The notes: generated from the letters alone by a model not told the origin. 64,000 nt of DNA from Mangrovibacter yixingensis (GCF_020523985.1 NZ_JAIVKM010000012.1:18145-82144); one strand, 5' to 3'; positions 40,616 to 50,965 are shown, counted from the first letter of the stretch. A program made the numbers and translations.

Positions 40616-40641
40616 CACCTTCTCCCGGCAGGGAGAAGGTG
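40616..40641 (+). terminator. Intercistronic hairpin between malE and malF
   Basis: An 11-bp perfect stem (CACCTTCTCCC with complement, GGCA loop), 13 bp past the malE stop, with no T run. In E. coli the same gap carries REP elements that stabilise the malE message; this is probably the functional equivalent. Confidence 0.7.
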
Positions 40642-40679
40642 CCTGATACCCCGCAGTCCCCGTAGTAGAGGAAGACCCC

Positions 40680-42224
40680 ATGGATGTGATGAAAAAGAGC
40701 CACTGGTGGCAAAGCGACAGTCTCAAATGGTCTGTTATCGCCTTGCTTGGTCTACTGGTAGGTTATCTTGTGGTAGTGATGTACGCCCAGGGGGAGTACC
40801 TGTTTGCCATAATGACCTTGATTATCAGTAGTCTGGGTTTATATATTTTCGCCAACCGCCGTACCTACGCCTGGCGTTATGTGTATCCAGGACTGGCCGG
40901 AATGGGGTTATTTGTACTTTTTCCGCTGGTTTGTACTATTGCCATTGCGTTCACCAACTACAGCAGCACCAACCAGTTAACGTTTGAACGCGCACAACAA
41001 GTGCTGATGGACCGCCAATACCAGGCGGGGAAAAGTGTCCGATTTGCGCTCTACCCTGCTGGTGACAAATGGCAACTGGCACTGACAGATACGGCTGAAG
41101 AGAAAAACTACCTTTCTGAACCGATTACGCTGAGCGGCAAGCAACATTTAACGCTGTCCCCGGTTGATGCCCTGCCAGCAACAGACCGCGCCAACCTGCG
41201 CGTGATTACCCAAAACCGCCAGGCACTTGGCGAAATCACCGCAGATATTCCCGGCAATCCGGGGTTGGTGATGAGTTCCTTACGTGAATTTTCCGGCACG
41301 CGGCCTTTATATACACTGGGCAAAGATAACAGCCTGACCAACAACCAAACCGGTGTGATATACCGCCCGAACGCAAAAATCGGCTTTTACCAGGCTGTGG
41401 ATGCCAGCGGTAACTGGGCGAGTGAACAACTGAGCCCAGGCTACACCGTTACCATTGGCTGGGATAACTTTACCCGCGTGTTTACCGATGAAGGCATTAA
41501 ACAACCCTTCTTCGCCATTTTTATCTGGACCATTGTTTTCTCTGCTCTCACTGTTTTCCTGACGGTTGCCGTCGGTATGGTGCTGGCCTGCCTGGTACAG
41601 TGGGAATCGTTGAAAGGCAAAGCGATTTACCGGGTGCTGCTCATTTTGCCTTATGCGGTGCCATCGTTTATTTCTATCCTGATTTTCAAGGGGTTGTTTA
41701 ACCAAAGCTTCGGTGAAATCAACATGATGCTGAGTGCGTTGTTTGGCATCAAACCTGCCTGGTTCAGCGACCCGACCACTGCCCGCAGCATGATTATCAT
41801 CGTCAACACCTGGTTGGGTTATCCCTACATGATGATTCTGTGCATGGGGCTGTTAAAGGCGATTCCGGAAGATTTATATGAAGCATCAGCAATGGATGGC
41901 GCAGGCCCATTCCAGAACTTCTTCCGCATTACTCTGCCGTTACTGATTAAACCGTTAACACCGCTGATGATTGCCAGTTTCGCGTTTAACTTTAACAACT
42001 TCGTACTGATTCAGTTGTTAACCAACGGCGGCCCGGACCGGCTTGGCACCACCACACCGGCAGGTTATACCGACTTACTGGTGAGCTACACCTACCGTAT
42101 CGCCTTTGAAGGCGGCGGCGGGCAGGACTTCGGCCTGGCGGCAGCCATCGCCACGATTATATTCCTGTTAGTTGGCGCACTGGCTGTCGTGAACCTGAAA
42201 GCCACCCGCATGAAGTTTGATTAA
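40680..42224 (+). CDS. malF: Maltose ABC transporter permease MalF
   Basis: Inner-membrane permease, 514 residues as in E. coli. N-terminal helices are followed by the large periplasmic P2 domain (roughly residues 95-275, QLTFERAQQVLMDRQYQ... to ...VFTDEGIKQPFF) that contacts MalE. The cytoplasmic EAA loop is YEASAMDGAGPFQNFFRITLP. The C-terminal LKATRMKFD matches E. coli. The P2 region is the most diverged part. Confidence 0.98.
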   Translation: MDVMKKSHWWQSDSLKWSVIALLGLLVGYLVVVMYAQGEYLFAIMTLIISSLGLYIFANRRTYAWRYVYPGLAGMGLFVLFPLVCTIAIAFTNYSSTNQLTFERAQQVLMDRQYQAGKSVRFALYPAGDKWQLALTDTAEEKNYLSEPITLSGKQHLTLSPVDALPATDRANLRVITQNRQALGEITADIPGNPGLVMSSLREFSGTRPLYTLGKDNSLTNNQTGVIYRPNAKIGFYQAVDASGNWASEQLSPGYTVTIGWDNFTRVFTDEGIKQPFFAIFIWTIVFSALTVFLTVAVGMVLACLVQWESLKGKAIYRVLLILPYAVPSFISILIFKGLFNQSFGEINMMLSALFGIKPAWFSDPTTARSMIIIVNTWLGYPYMMILCMGLLKAIPEDLYEASAMDGAGPFQNFFRITLPLLIKPLTPLMIASFAFNFNNFVLIQLLTNGGPDRLGTTTPAGYTDLLVSYTYRIAFEGGGGQDFGLAAAIATIIFLLVGALAVVNLKATRMKFD

Positions 42225-42236
42225 GGAGGAATCATC

Positions 42237-43127
42237 ATGGCTATGGTGCAACCCAAATCGCAAAAATTATGTTTGCTGACCACTCACTTACTGTTGCTGT
42301 TATTTATTGCAGCCATCATGTTCCCGCTGTTAATGGTGGTGGCGATATCGCTACGCTCCGGTAACTTCGCAACGGGCAGCCTGATCCCCGATCAAATTTC
42401 CTGGGAACACTGGAAACTGGCGCTGGGGTTCAGCGTGCAACATGCCGACGGGCGGGTCACTCCGCCCCCCTTCCCGGTGCTGTTGTGGCTGTGGAACTCC
42501 GTCAAAATCGCCGGGATTACCGCAATTGGTATTGTGGCACTGTCCACCACCTGCGCTTATGCCTTTGCGCGGATGCGTTTCCCCGGCAAAGCAACACTGC
42601 TCAAAGGAATGCTGATTTTCCAAATGTTCCCCGCAGTGCTGTCACTGGTGGCGTTGTATGCATTGTTTGACCGTCTGGGCCAGTACATTCCGTTTATTGG
42701 CCTGAATACCCATGGCGGGGTGATTTTTGCCTACCTCGGCGGTATTGCACTGCATGTCTGGACGATTAAAGGCTATTTCGAAACGATTGATGGCTCGCTA
42801 GAAGAAGCGGCAGCGTTGGATGGTGCCAGCCCGTGGCAGGCTTTCCGCCTGGTGTTGCTGCCGTTATCGGTACCGATTCTGGCGGTAGTATTTATTCTGT
42901 CGTTCATTGCCGCAATTACCGAAGTGCCGGTTGCCTCACTGCTGCTACGTGACGTAAACAGCTACACCCTGGCTGTAGGTATGCAGCAATATCTGAACCC
43001 ACAGAACTATTTATGGGGCGACTTTGCCGCTGCCGCAGTGTTGTCGGCCATACCCATTACTGTTGTGTTCCTGCTGGCGCAGCGCTGGCTGGTTAACGGC
43101 CTCACCGCTGGCGGTGTTAAAGGCTAA
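42237..43127 (+). CDS. malG: Maltose ABC transporter permease MalG
   Basis: Second permease subunit, 296 residues with six membrane segments, start 12 bp after malF with ribosome site AAGGAGGA. EAA loop is [21 protein letters not shown], and the C-terminal [11 protein letters not shown], which enters the MalE cavity in E. coli, is unchanged. Last gene of malEFG. Confidence 0.98.
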   Translation: MAMVQPKSQKLCLLTTHLLLLLFIAAIMFPLLMVVAISLRSGNFATGSLIPDQISWEHWKLALGFSVQHADGRVTPPPFPVLLWLWNSVKIAGITAIGIVALSTTCAYAFARMRFPGKATLLKGMLIFQMFPAVLSLVALYALFDRLGQYIPFIGLNTHGGVIFAYLGGIALHVWTIKGYFETIDGSLEEAAALDGASPWQAFRLVLLPLSVPILAVVFILSFIAAITEVPVASLLLRDVNSYTLAVGMQQYLNPQNYLWGDFAAAAVLSAIPITVVFLLAQRWLVNGLTAGGVKG

Positions 43128-43218
43128 CCGTGTTCCACCCCCGCGCGAAACTGCCTGTACGCGCGGGATGTAATGCCACTGCAAACCCTCATTATTAAGC
43201 CAACTTGTCTCTGTCTTT

Positions 43219-43245
43219 GGCGGCCTGAAAAGCCGCCACTTTTTT
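43219..43245 (+). terminator. Terminator of malEFG
   Basis: GGCGGC/GCCGCC stem with 7-nt loop, then ACTTTTTT, about 90 bp past malG. Confidence 0.85.
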
Positions 43246-43250
43246 GTGCA

Positions 43251-43664
43251 CTATTCCCGGCGCAACCTGCTGCTGTTGCATAGCCATAGCGTGATAACTA
43301 ACAGCAGGATAGCGGCAGAGTAGATAAGGACATCAATGGGGGATTTATGATCGATGATTATCAGGCGCACAATCGCCGTAATACCGATATAGACAAAGTA
43401 ACGTAACGGGAAATGAAAGCCTGACTGGAAATACTTCACAATCAGGGCAATAAATTCAAAGTAAAGAAAGTAAACCACCAACCCTTCAATCAGCAGGTAT
43501 TTACTGGCCTGTTCATTAGGAGTGAACAGCACATCGGCAAGGTGCAAGGTTTCTTTACCCAGAAAGATAACCAATATTAACCCAAGGCAGGTCAGCCCCA
43601 GGTTGAGGATGGTTTGCAGAATTGTCGAAATCAACTCAACACGGGCACGCGCTAATGACGTCAT
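43251..43664 (-). CDS. psiE: Phosphate-starvation-inducible protein PsiE
   Basis: A 137-residue inner-membrane protein with four hydrophobic segments, close to E. coli PsiE (136): [69 protein letters not shown]. In E. coli it is induced by phosphate limitation and affected by cAMP-CRP; the biochemical role is unknown. The ATG at 43664 is chosen ([13 protein letters not shown]); the frame extends 27 codons upstream without similarity. Confidence 0.95.
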   Translation of the reverse strand: MTSLARARVELISTILQTILNLGLTCLGLILVIFLGKETLHLADVLFTPNEQASKYLLIEGLVVYFLYFEFIALIVKYFQSGFHFPLRYFVYIGITAIVRLIIIDHKSPIDVLIYSAAILLLVITLWLCNSSRLRRE

Positions 43665-43712
43665 AGCCGACTCCACTTTAATTGCGGTCTCTGGCCTGTT
43701 ATACGGCAAAAA

Positions 43713-43728
43713 TGTGATCCAGATCCAT
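43713..43728. promoter_or_regulatory. Possible CRP site upstream of psiE
   Basis: TGTGATCCAGATCCAT: the left half equals the CRP consensus TGTGA, the right half is weak. E. coli psiE is reported to be CRP-regulated. Low confidence; a Pho box was not recognised. Confidence 0.35.
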
Positions 43729-43809
43729 ATTTTTTTCTTTATCATAGTGTGCTATTTCAGTTGTGGATCTGTTCATGCGGAGTGATACCGATATAAACCG
43801 GAGGTCCCT

Positions 43810-44463
43810 ATGATTCGCATTGCCTGTTTACACACGGCACCCGGCAATGAAGCTTTATTTGAGCAGGCAGCAAGGGATATTGGCCTGCCTGACGGCTGCT
43901 TAAAACACACCGTGATGCCGCAACTGTTACGCATGGCGGAGGCCAGTGGCGGGTTAACGCCAGCTCTGGAAGATGATGTGATACGGGTGCTCCTGGCACT
44001 AAGCCATCACGCCAATGCCGTATTGCTCACCTGTTCAACACTTGGCCCGGCGGTAGATAAGCTCAACCAGCGCTCACCCGCCAGTATTCCGGTATTACGC
44101 GTTGACCGGGCTCTGGCACAGGCGGCAATGGCACAAGGTAAACGCACTGTGGTGCTGTGTGCCACCCAAACAACCGTTGAACCCACCCAGGTGTTATTTG
44201 ATCTGGCACGCCAGCTACCTGAGCAAGAGCTGGAAACCCGGCTGATTCCCGGTGCCTGGGATGCCTTTTTGCAAGGTGACCAAATCCTGTACCACGAGCG
44301 GATTATTGCTGCGGTACAACGGGCGCTGGCTGAGGGGGCCGAGTGTGTCGCCCTGGCGCAGGCATCCATGAGCAGTGTCAGTAAATATTTGCCAGCCTGC
44401 TCACCAGTACTGACCAGCCCACATCTGGCTCTGGAGCAGTTAAAAACACAGTTGTTGTCTTAA
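43810..44463 (+). CDS. Asp/Glu racemase-superfamily protein, one active-site Cys only
   Basis: A 217-residue cytoplasmic protein with the racemase fold (two alpha/beta lobes): IACLHTAPGNEALFEQAAR at the start, VLLTCSTLGPAVD with Cys75 in the first active-site position, and VALAQASMSSV where the second catalytic Cys is often found. Because Ala-Gln-Ala-Ser stands there, a two-base racemase mechanism looks impaired; a lyase, isomerase or decarboxylase reaction is possible, as in related members with one thiol. Substrate not known. It is not part of the E. coli order; it starts 146 bp from psiE and is followed by a GNAT gene in the same direction. Confidence 0.75.
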   Translation: MIRIACLHTAPGNEALFEQAARDIGLPDGCLKHTVMPQLLRMAEASGGLTPALEDDVIRVLLALSHHANAVLLTCSTLGPAVDKLNQRSPASIPVLRVDRALAQAAMAQGKRTVVLCATQTTVEPTQVLFDLARQLPEQELETRLIPGAWDAFLQGDQILYHERIIAAVQRALAEGAECVALAQASMSSVSKYLPACSPVLTSPHLALEQLKTQLLS

Positions 44464-44509
44464 CACAGGGCATTTTCCTGTTTGCAGGCCTGTATTATCT
44501 TTTGTGACT

Positions 44510-45073
44510 ATGAACAATACCTTCACATTTCGTACAGCGCAGGAAGGCGATGCCTTCCTGCTTCACCAACTGGGCACCGAAAGTTATCAGCACCACTTTG
44601 CTCACTTGTGGCATAACCCACATGAGATGCAGGCATTCATGCATAAATCGTTTGATCCTGCTGCTATTCGTGAGCGAATGGGCACGCCTGGCAACCAGTG
44701 GCTGATTGCCGAAGCAGGCAAACCTGTCGGTTTTGCTGAACTGACCTGGCATGAGCAATTAGCACATCCTTCGCCCCAGGGCGCGTTTCTGAACAAAATC
44801 TATTTGCTGCCAGGTATTACCGGGCAAGGGCTGGGGCAGGCTTTTTTTGACGAGATAATTGCCCAGGCCATGGCCCACGGCGAAACGTCATTGTGGCTGG
44901 AAGTGCTGGCAGAAAATCATGGAGCCCGGCGTTTTTACATGCGCCAGGGAATGCATGTTATGAAGAAGCTGGTATTCCAAAGTGCAACGCAAACCAGTGA
45001 TATTTTACTGATGGCGATGTCACTTCCCCGGCCAGCAACTGCACCGGGGAAGCCTCAGGTTAACGGAAGTTAA
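44510..45073 (+). CDS. GNAT-family N-acetyltransferase
   Basis: A 187-residue protein of the Gcn5-related acetyltransferase fold: [18 protein letters not shown] at the start, the acetyl-CoA-binding region [27 protein letters not shown] (GQGLG in place of the usual Q/RxxGxG/A) and the motif B stretch [20 protein letters not shown]. It resembles RimJ/RimL-like or small-molecule acetyltransferases; the acceptor is not known. Start taken at ATG 44510; a GTG two codons earlier is possible. Its 3' end overlaps yjbH tail-to-tail by 14 bp. Confidence 0.85.
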   Translation: MNNTFTFRTAQEGDAFLLHQLGTESYQHHFAHLWHNPHEMQAFMHKSFDPAAIRERMGTPGNQWLIAEAGKPVGFAELTWHEQLAHPSPQGAFLNKIYLLPGITGQGLGQAFFDEIIAQAMAHGETSLWLEVLAENHGARRFYMRQGMHVMKKLVFQSATQTSDILLMAMSLPRPATAPGKPQVNGS

Positions 45074-47153
45074 CGCTGCGGTCGCTGGTCATGCTGTAGA
45101 GGTCAAATTTACGGCCCAGCATCTGGCCGCCATCACGCGTAAGTGGTGACCAACTGACTTGCGCACGGCTGCGTGTCGGGTAGGCACTGAACAGATCCAT
45201 AGGAACAGAGATATACACCCCTTTGGTGAAATCCCCTTCGCCGTATTCGTCGGGCGACACATTGGTGATAGTGGCGTAAGTCCCTACCACAATCCCGCTG
45301 TCAAAGTGTTTCGCCACTTCAAGCGTGGCCCCTTTGTCGCCTGCCAGATACTGCCCAACACTCAGCTTCATCAACACATCGGGTGCAAACGATGGGTTCC
45401 AGTATGCAGTAACATGGCCGGTTTTCACGCTGTAATCAGTGAACTTCATCATGTCTGTGGGGCTGGTCCAGTCACGCTGTTTCACGTAGTTAGCATTGAC
45501 ACCTAACGCCCAGTCGCTGTCCAGTGGGCGGTACAACACTTCGGTCCCGACCCCGCCAAACATGGTTTCCAGGTAACCACCATATACCTGGCCGTAAAAA
45601 CCATTGCCCAGGTACTGGAAGTAGTTTGCTTGCAGGTTATTGATGTAGTAATTGTTTTCTACATATTCACGCACACGAGTACGTACACGCGGTAACACAG
45701 AGTCACTACTGGTGTAATTAAATTTGCTGTAGTTGTTAGTCAGGTTCACGAACAGGCTGCCAGTGGTTAACAAGTGGTCGGTCAGCCAGTAATCCGCGGT
45801 GCCCATTACCCCTAACTGGTACATGTAGAAGTTTTCCGGGCCACCGACAGACTGGTTCAGCACCGGGTCGAGCGAGTAGTTGAAGCGGCTTTTCTCGATA
45901 TACCAGCCTTGCTCTGTGTCATCTGGAATATCCGGATTTTCCCGTTTTTGCAGTAACGGCGTTTCCTGCCCCAGGGGTTCACCTTCCAGATGGCGTTTCA
46001 GGCTGGCGACATCGGTTTCAGTGGTAACCTGCGGCAAATTCACGCTGCTTTCATTAACCTTAATAGTACGAATACCCGCCGGGAGATCATTCATGATGAT
46101 GCGATTCGCACGCACCACGCCTTCGTCCCCATCGCGGTATTTCGCCTGGTCACCGGAGACATACAACGTATCGCCTTTGATCTGGATTTTCGGATCGATA
46201 TACCCGGCGTTATATTTCAGTTGGGTTAACTGGTTTGCTACCACAGTATGTTGCAGCACAGCATCCTGTGGTTGCGGCTCATACGCCGGGCGGCGGCTGT
46301 CTGTCCAGTAATGGCGCAAATCGTTAAAGTTGGTATGCAGGGTAAAACCAAACATTAACGTGTTACCGCGTTCATAACTCAGGCTGGCATCGGCCCAGTC
46401 GGATAAACGGTAAACAGCCCCGACGTTAAACTTACTTTTCTGCTCGATTACCCCAGCGTATTCATCGCTGTAGTTGTTACCTTCATACTCCAGTTTCAGG
46501 CGCAACGGCTGCCACGGCGTCTGGTATTCAATCCCACCAAATAACGCGCTCGGGCCGTGGAACATATTGTCAGCACTGAGTGAACCCGCCGAATGGTAGC
46601 TGGTGTCACGGTAGCAATAACTGCCGCTGACACTACAGAAGGGGTTTTTGATATTGCCGCTGGTGCCCAGGTAGCCCCAGCCAATACCAAGCGAGAAATC
46701 GAACGGCCCCCAGGCTTTGCTGGCAACCAGGTATTCACTGTCAAACAGCCCGGTACCGCCAATATCACGCAGGCCAATGGCCACTTGAGGCAACCAATAA
46801 CCCTCTTCCCACAAGCGCAATTTCATATCGAAAGATTTATCTTTGTAGGTTTGGTTGCCCGAGAACGCTTCTACGTTACTGTATTTACGGGTACGCACGT
46901 CGGTATAACGCAGAGTGGTTTCCAGCCAGGGAAATAACTGAATGGAACCGGAATAAAAGCGGTACTGGTCGTTATCGTGGTAGTTAAAGCTGAATGAGCC
47001 TTCACGAGCCATGCGGGCAGTGGGCGTTTGAAGTAACCCGACTCCACCGAAGTCAGATTGTGTTGTTCCACCCGGTGCTGCAGCCCAACTTTGATTATGA
47101 CAGGCCGTTGCTACGGCTATCGCCATCAGACTGTATAAATATTTTTTTTTCAT
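45060..47153 (-). CDS. yjbH: Exopolysaccharide-associated outer-membrane protein YjbH
   Basis: A 697-residue exported beta-barrel protein of the YjbH family, last gene of yjbEFGH, linked in E. coli to production of an exopolysaccharide. Signal peptide [23 protein letters not shown], then [24 protein letters not shown] and a long barrel region with [20 protein letters not shown] and [16 protein letters not shown]. The ATG at 47153 overlaps the yjbG stop (TGATG); a TTG one codon earlier is an alternative. Very close to E. coli length (698). Confidence 0.95.
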   Translation of the reverse strand: MKKKYLYSLMAIAVATACHNQSWAAAPGGTTQSDFGGVGLLQTPTARMAREGSFSFNYHDNDQYRFYSGSIQLFPWLETTLRYTDVRTRKYSNVEAFSGNQTYKDKSFDMKLRLWEEGYWLPQVAIGLRDIGGTGLFDSEYLVASKAWGPFDFSLGIGWGYLGTSGNIKNPFCSVSGSYCYRDTSYHSAGSLSADNMFHGPSALFGGIEYQTPWQPLRLKLEYEGNNYSDEYAGVIEQKSKFNVGAVYRLSDWADASLSYERGNTLMFGFTLHTNFNDLRHYWTDSRRPAYEPQPQDAVLQHTVVANQLTQLKYNAGYIDPKIQIKGDTLYVSGDQAKYRDGDEGVVRANRIIMNDLPAGIRTIKVNESSVNLPQVTTETDVASLKRHLEGEPLGQETPLLQKRENPDIPDDTEQGWYIEKSRFNYSLDPVLNQSVGGPENFYMYQLGVMGTADYWLTDHLLTTGSLFVNLTNNYSKFNYTSSDSVLPRVRTRVREYVENNYYINNLQANYFQYLGNGFYGQVYGGYLETMFGGVGTEVLYRPLDSDWALGVNANYVKQRDWTSPTDMMKFTDYSVKTGHVTAYWNPSFAPDVLMKLSVGQYLAGDKGATLEVAKHFDSGIVVGTYATITNVSPDEYGEGDFTKGVYISVPMDLFSAYPTRSRAQVSWSPLTRDGGQMLGRKFDLYSMTSDRSVNFR

Positions 47154-47908
47154 CAATCTGGTATCCGATGGGTCAGGGAAGTCAATATGCGTTTATTCAG
47201 CGCATCCCATGACGATGAGAACAGATGCGAACCAAAACCAACAAAAATCAGGCTACCCGGAGAAGGTTCAATATGGCGCTTATTCCAGTAGGCCACAGGG
47301 ACTTGTTCAGTTTTGCCATCCGGGTAAATCACCCAGGCATAGCTACGCTCCGCGCCACTCAGCAAGCTTTGGTCATCCAGGTAATCCGCCACCGATTTTC
47401 CGGGCGTAAATGCCACCGTTTCCGGTTTGCTGACCAGGCCAAGAACGGTCACAGTATTGGGTTGTGTGGGTAACCAGAGCTGGTATTGCCCTTCCAGGGG
47501 GACATTCTGTTGGTTGTGCAGCCGTAACCAGTCCGGGTCGAGGCGGACTAACTGCCGCCCTGTCACCTTCACCAGCGCCAACTGGGCACGCAAAGCCTGA
47601 ATTGCGGCACCGCTGTTGCCGCCTTCATCCGTGGCAAGGGCATCCAGGTCTGCCAGTAATTTCTGGTGTTCCTGTTCCATTTTGATGCTGGCACCCTGAT
47701 AGCTGATTACCGCGCCCCGCCACCAGTCGCTATGTACCTGTGGTGCTGTAACGGCATCTGCCAGTCTGGCAACATTTTTCAGTTGCACCGGCGTATTGTT
47801 GCCTGACGTGTGAACTGTTACAGAACCTGCCGCCCAGCCGGGAGTGGTGCTGGCTGCAAGCCCTGCCATGAGGAAAAAAAGAATCGGTGCGGTTTTTGTC
47901 AAATTCAT
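47153..47908 (-). CDS. yjbG: Exopolysaccharide-associated periplasmic protein YjbG
   Basis: A 251-residue exported protein of the YjbG/capsule-biosynthesis GfcC family. Signal peptide [21 protein letters not shown], then a region with [13 protein letters not shown] near the C-terminus that is typical for GfcC-like beta-grasp proteins. It starts on the last base of the yjbF stop (TAATG, 1-bp overlap) and ends overlapping yjbH, so translation is tightly coupled. The longer open frame upstream lies within yjbF and is not the start. Confidence 0.93.
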   Translation of the reverse strand: MNLTKTAPILFFLMAGLAASTTPGWAAGSVTVHTSGNNTPVQLKNVARLADAVTAPQVHSDWWRGAVISYQGASIKMEQEHQKLLADLDALATDEGGNSGAAIQALRAQLALVKVTGRQLVRLDPDWLRLHNQQNVPLEGQYQLWLPTQPNTVTVLGLVSKPETVAFTPGKSVADYLDDQSLLSGAERSYAWVIYPDGKTEQVPVAYWNKRHIEPSPGSLIFVGFGSHLFSSSWDALNKRILTSLTHRIPD

Positions 47909-48546
47909 TATTGTGCCGCCTTCAACAAAAGCTGGGTGACCGGGTAATAATCGCCACCTAAATACTGACGAGACTGGAGAATTAACCCCGAGGACGAAAC
48001 CCAATAGCGGTTCTGCCAACTTGCATCGTCTGTGGTGACGTCTTCATTAAGCACCCGCACTGCCATCGTTTTTCCGGCAATATTCAGGGTATCGGTGCCG
48101 TCCCAGTTAAAGGTTGAGCGGGCAATGGCGTAGCGCACTTGTTGGTGTTCAGTCCAGCCTATGCGCCGGGTCCACTGCGCACCATCCTTTAACGTCGCGA
48201 CATTCGCCAGCGGGTCTACGCTAAGGTTATCCACTTCAAGGAGGTTATCTGTCAGGCCCAGTGTTTTCACCAGACGCCCATGTTGTGCCACCAGCACAGC
48301 GCCATCCTGAGTGGCCCACTTTTCCTGGCCCTGCTCATCCCAGGCTAAAACAACAAAGATACGAGGCCCGCCATTTAATGAAACGTACTGGCTGGCATAA
48401 GGCATGTTTTGGATTTCGTCGTCAGTAAGTTTGACGCCGTTACCACCCCACAGGCTATCCCACAACGATACCCCAAGCCCTTTTGTGGTTGCTGAACACG
48501 CCTGAAGAAGCAGGCAAATCATAATTATTAGCAGTCGTTTCACCAC
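47908..48546 (-). CDS. yjbF: Exopolysaccharide-associated lipoprotein YjbF
   Basis: A 212-residue lipoprotein: signal with lipobox LLQAC (Cys17), then a beta-sheet domain of the YjbF/GfcB family with YASQYVSLNGGPRIFVVLAW and LLEVDNLSVDPLANV. It probably sits in the outer membrane facing the periplasm. A strong hairpin with a UUCG loop separates it from yjbE, consistent with lower expression than yjbE. The group is controlled by Rcs in E. coli. Confidence 0.93.
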   Translation of the reverse strand: MVKRLLIIMICLLLQACSATTKGLGVSLWDSLWGGNGVKLTDDEIQNMPYASQYVSLNGGPRIFVVLAWDEQGQEKWATQDGAVLVAQHGRLVKTLGLTDNLLEVDNLSVDPLANVATLKDGAQWTRRIGWTEHQQVRYAIARSTFNWDGTDTLNIAGKTMAVRVLNEDVTTDDASWQNRYWVSSSGLILQSRQYLGGDYYPVTQLLLKAAQ

Positions 48547-48563
48547 ACATCCCCGGGGTCAAA

Positions 48564-48587
48564 ATAACCACACCGAAGTGTGGTTAT
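48564..48587 (-). terminator. UUCG-capped hairpin between yjbE and yjbF
   Basis: On the minus strand ATAACCACAC and GTGTGGTTAT form a perfect 10-bp stem closed by C(UUCG)G, followed by TTTG. An unusually stable tetraloop and few T residues suggest partial termination or 3' protection of the yjbE message. Confidence 0.75.
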
Positions 48588-48605
48588 GATTAAAACACTC
48601 ACTAA

Positions 48606-48941
48606 TTAGCGAGTGGCCGTACTGGTCGTCGTTGTTGTAGTGGTCCCGGTATTAGCACCGTTACCACCACCGGTTGCGGCTAAAGCCATACCCATTGCGG
48701 AACCCATTGTGCTGGCACCGGCTGCTGCTGAACTACCAACAGAAACTGAACTGGCGGCAGCGCCAGCAGCATGACCGAAACCAACCTGGCTCAAACCGGC
48801 AGCCGGACCAGAAGCCTGGCCAAAACTAACCGGAGTCGCACTGGTCGCTGCACCGCTCTGGCCGAAACCAGGTGCTGCACTGGCAGAACCAGCCGCAGCA
48901 AGTGCAAATATGGCAAACGCGCCATAGACGAGTTTCTTCAT
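48606..48941 (-). CDS. yjbE: Small secreted Ala/Gly/Ser-rich protein YjbE
   Basis: First gene of the yjbEFGH operon. A 111-residue exported protein: signal peptide [21 protein letters not shown], mature part nearly free of charged residues with repeated GFGQ/GFGH blocks, Ala/Ser/Gly repeats and a Thr-rich end [13 protein letters not shown]. coli YjbE is only about 80 residues; the extra length comes from the repeats. Low complexity makes homology weak, but position and signal support the call. Function unknown. Confidence 0.9.
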   Translation of the reverse strand: MKKLVYGAFAIFALAAAGSASAAPGFGQSGAATSATPVSFGQASGPAAGLSQVGFGHAAGAAASSVSVGSSAAAGASTMGSAMGMALAATGGGNGANTGTTTTTTTSTATR

Positions 48942-49019
48942 AACAATTTCCCTTCACTAAATGAATGGAGATTTACCTGAAAACTTTTCAGGCGCGATCG
49001 AGTATACACAACAACCCGG

Positions 49020-49035
49020 TGTGATTTGGCTCACA
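49020..49035. promoter_or_regulatory. CRP site upstream of yjbE
   Basis: TGTGATTTGGCTCACA equals the CRP consensus TGTGA-N6-TCACA at all ten fixed positions. Its centre lies about 33 bp before the start point predicted from the TATACT -10, closer than the usual class II distance. Confidence 0.8.
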
Positions 49036-49262
49036 GCGAATAACCCGATGGGTTTTCAGAAAAGATGAAGATATAAAGAATTTCAGTGCAACTAAAAATT
49101 ACAAAATAAATAAAAATCAATTAGTTATATTTAAATTACCAGAAGAGATAATCCGTTTTGTCTGAAAAGAAAGAGAGGGATGAATAATAGTTCAACAGCT
49201 TTTCAGAATAACCTTACTCATGATTATTGATTAAGCGTGTTTTTTCACAGATTTATCTTATA

Positions 49263-49291
49263 AAAAATGCCGGTATAAAACCGGCATTTTT
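49263..49291. terminator. Terminator of pgi
   Basis: AAAAATGCCGG/CCGGCATTTTT stem with a 7-nt loop, 25 bp past the pgi stop, T-rich on the minus strand. Confidence 0.92.
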
Positions 49292-49315
49292 AAATATAAA
49301 GCGAAACTTAATAAA

Positions 49316-50965
49316 TTAAGCGCGCCAGGATTTATAACGGTTAATTAAGCCATTGGTGGAGCTGTCGTGGCTTTCCACCGTGCTCTGATCACCCAGTTCC
49401 GGCAGAATGCGGTTAGCCAACTGTTTACCCAGTTCAACACCCCACTGGTCGAACGTGAAGATGTTGAGAATAGCGCCCTGGGTGAAGATTTTGTGCTCAT
49501 ACAACGCAATCAGTGCGCCAAGGCTGAACGGCGTCATTTCACGCAACAGAATAGAGTTGGTTGGGCGGTTACCCTGGAATACTTTAAACGGCACCACATG
49601 CTGCAGCGTGGCCGGGTCTTTACCCTGGTCACGGAATTCTTGTTCAACCACATCACGTGATTTACCGAATGCCAGTGCTTCTGTTTGCGCAAAGAAGTTG
49701 GACAGCAGTTTCTGGTGGTGGTCGCTGAGCGGGTTGTGCGTGATTGCCGGTGCAATAAAGTCACACGGAACCAGTTTAGTACCCTGGTGAATTAGCTGGT
49801 AGAACGCATGCTGGCCGTTGGTGCCCGGTTCACCCCAGATAATTGGCCCAGTCTGGTAATTCACAGCATTGCCGTTACGGTCAACATACTTACCGTTGGA
49901 TTCCATATTCCCTTGTTGGAAATAAGCCGCGAAACGGTGCATATACTGGTCGTATGGCAGAATTGCTTCGGTTTCAGCGCCGAAGAAATTGTTATACCAG
50001 ATACCAATCAGTGCGAGGATAACCGGCAGGTTCTGCTCAAGCGGGGTGCTGGCGAAATGTTTATCCATTTCGTGTGCGCCACTTTGCAGCTGAATAAAGT
50101 TATCGAAGCCCACAGACAGGATGATAGACAGGCCAATTGCAGACCACAGAGAGTAACGGCCACCAACCCAGTCCCAGAACTCAAACATGTTGGCGGTATC
50201 AATACCAAACTCGCTAACCGCTTTGCTGTTAGTGGACAGCGCAGCAAAGTGTTTGGCTACGTGTTTTTCATCACCGGCAGTTTTCAGGAACCAGTCACGG
50301 GCGCTGTGCGCGTTGGTCATGGTTTCCTGGGTGGTGAAGGTTTTGGAAGCCACCAGGAACAGCGTGGTTTCCGGGCTAACGTTTTTCAGCACTTCCGCAA
50401 TATGGGTGCCATCCACGTTAGACACAAAATGCATATTCAGGTGGTTTTTGTAAGGACGCAGTGCTTCTGTCACCATGAACGGGCCAAGGTCTGAGCCGCC
50501 GATACCAATGTTAACCACATCAGTAATCGGTTTGCCGGTATAGCCTTTCCATTCCCCGCTGATGATAGCTTCAGAGAAGTGTTTCATCTTCTCGAGCACC
50601 GCATTCACTTCCGGCATCACATCTTTGCCATCCACCAGGATTGGTGTGTTGCTACGATTGCGCAACGCAACATGAAGAACAGCACGGTCTTCAGTACGGT
50701 TAATTTTTTCACCGGAGAACATAGACTTAATAGCAGAAGACAAGTCTGTTTCTTTTGCGAGGGCCAGTAATTTATCAAGCGTTTCCTGCGTGATGCGGTT
50801 TTTGGAGTAATCCACCAGCATCAAATCGTTAAAGGTAGCGGAAAAACGAGAAAAACGATCGCTTTCTTTGGCAAAGAGTTCACTGATAGTGACTTCTTTC
50901 ATATCGGCGAAGTGTTTCTCAAGCGCCTGCCAGGCAGCGGTTTGCGTTGGATTGATATTTTTCAT
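49316..50965 (-). CDS. pgi: Glucose-6-phosphate isomerase
   Basis: Interconverts glucose 6-phosphate and fructose 6-phosphate in glycolysis and gluconeogenesis. The 549-residue protein has the E. coli length; two SIS-type domains with [16 protein letters not shown], the signature [15 protein letters not shown] and [14 protein letters not shown] containing the active-site histidine, and the C-terminal [28 protein letters not shown] at 50965 gives [19 protein letters not shown] like E. coli. Confidence 0.99.
   Translation of the reverse strand: MKNINPTQTAAWQALEKHFADMKEVTISELFAKESDRFSRFSATFNDLMLVDYSKNRITQETLDKLLALAKETDLSSAIKSMFSGEKINRTEDRAVLHVALRNRSNTPILVDGKDVMPEVNAVLEKMKHFSEAIISGEWKGYTGKPITDVVNIGIGGSDLGPFMVTEALRPYKNHLNMHFVSNVDGTHIAEVLKNVSPETTLFLVASKTFTTQETMTNAHSARDWFLKTAGDEKHVAKHFAALSTNSKAVSEFGIDTANMFEFWDWVGGRYSLWSAIGLSIILSVGFDNFIQLQSGAHEMDKHFASTPLEQNLPVILALIGIWYNNFFGAETEAILPYDQYMHRFAAYFQQGNMESNGKYVDRNGNAVNYQTGPIIWGEPGTNGQHAFYQLIHQGTKLVPCDFIAPAITHNPLSDHHQKLLSNFFAQTEALAFGKSRDVVEQEFRDQGKDPATLQHVVPFKVFQGNRPTNSILLREMTPFSLGALIALYEHKIFTQGAILNIFTFDQWGVELGKQLANRILPELGDQSTVESHDSSTNGLINRYKSWRA

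Larger units (their letters stand above)
48942..49315. promoter_or_regulatory. Intergenic region upstream of yjbE
   Basis: A 374-bp gene-free, AT-rich stretch between yjbE and pgi. It holds a minus-strand -10-like TATACT at 49001-49006, a perfect CRP-type dyad at 49020-49035 and the pgi terminator at 49263-49291. No Rcs box was identified with confidence. Confidence 0.6.
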
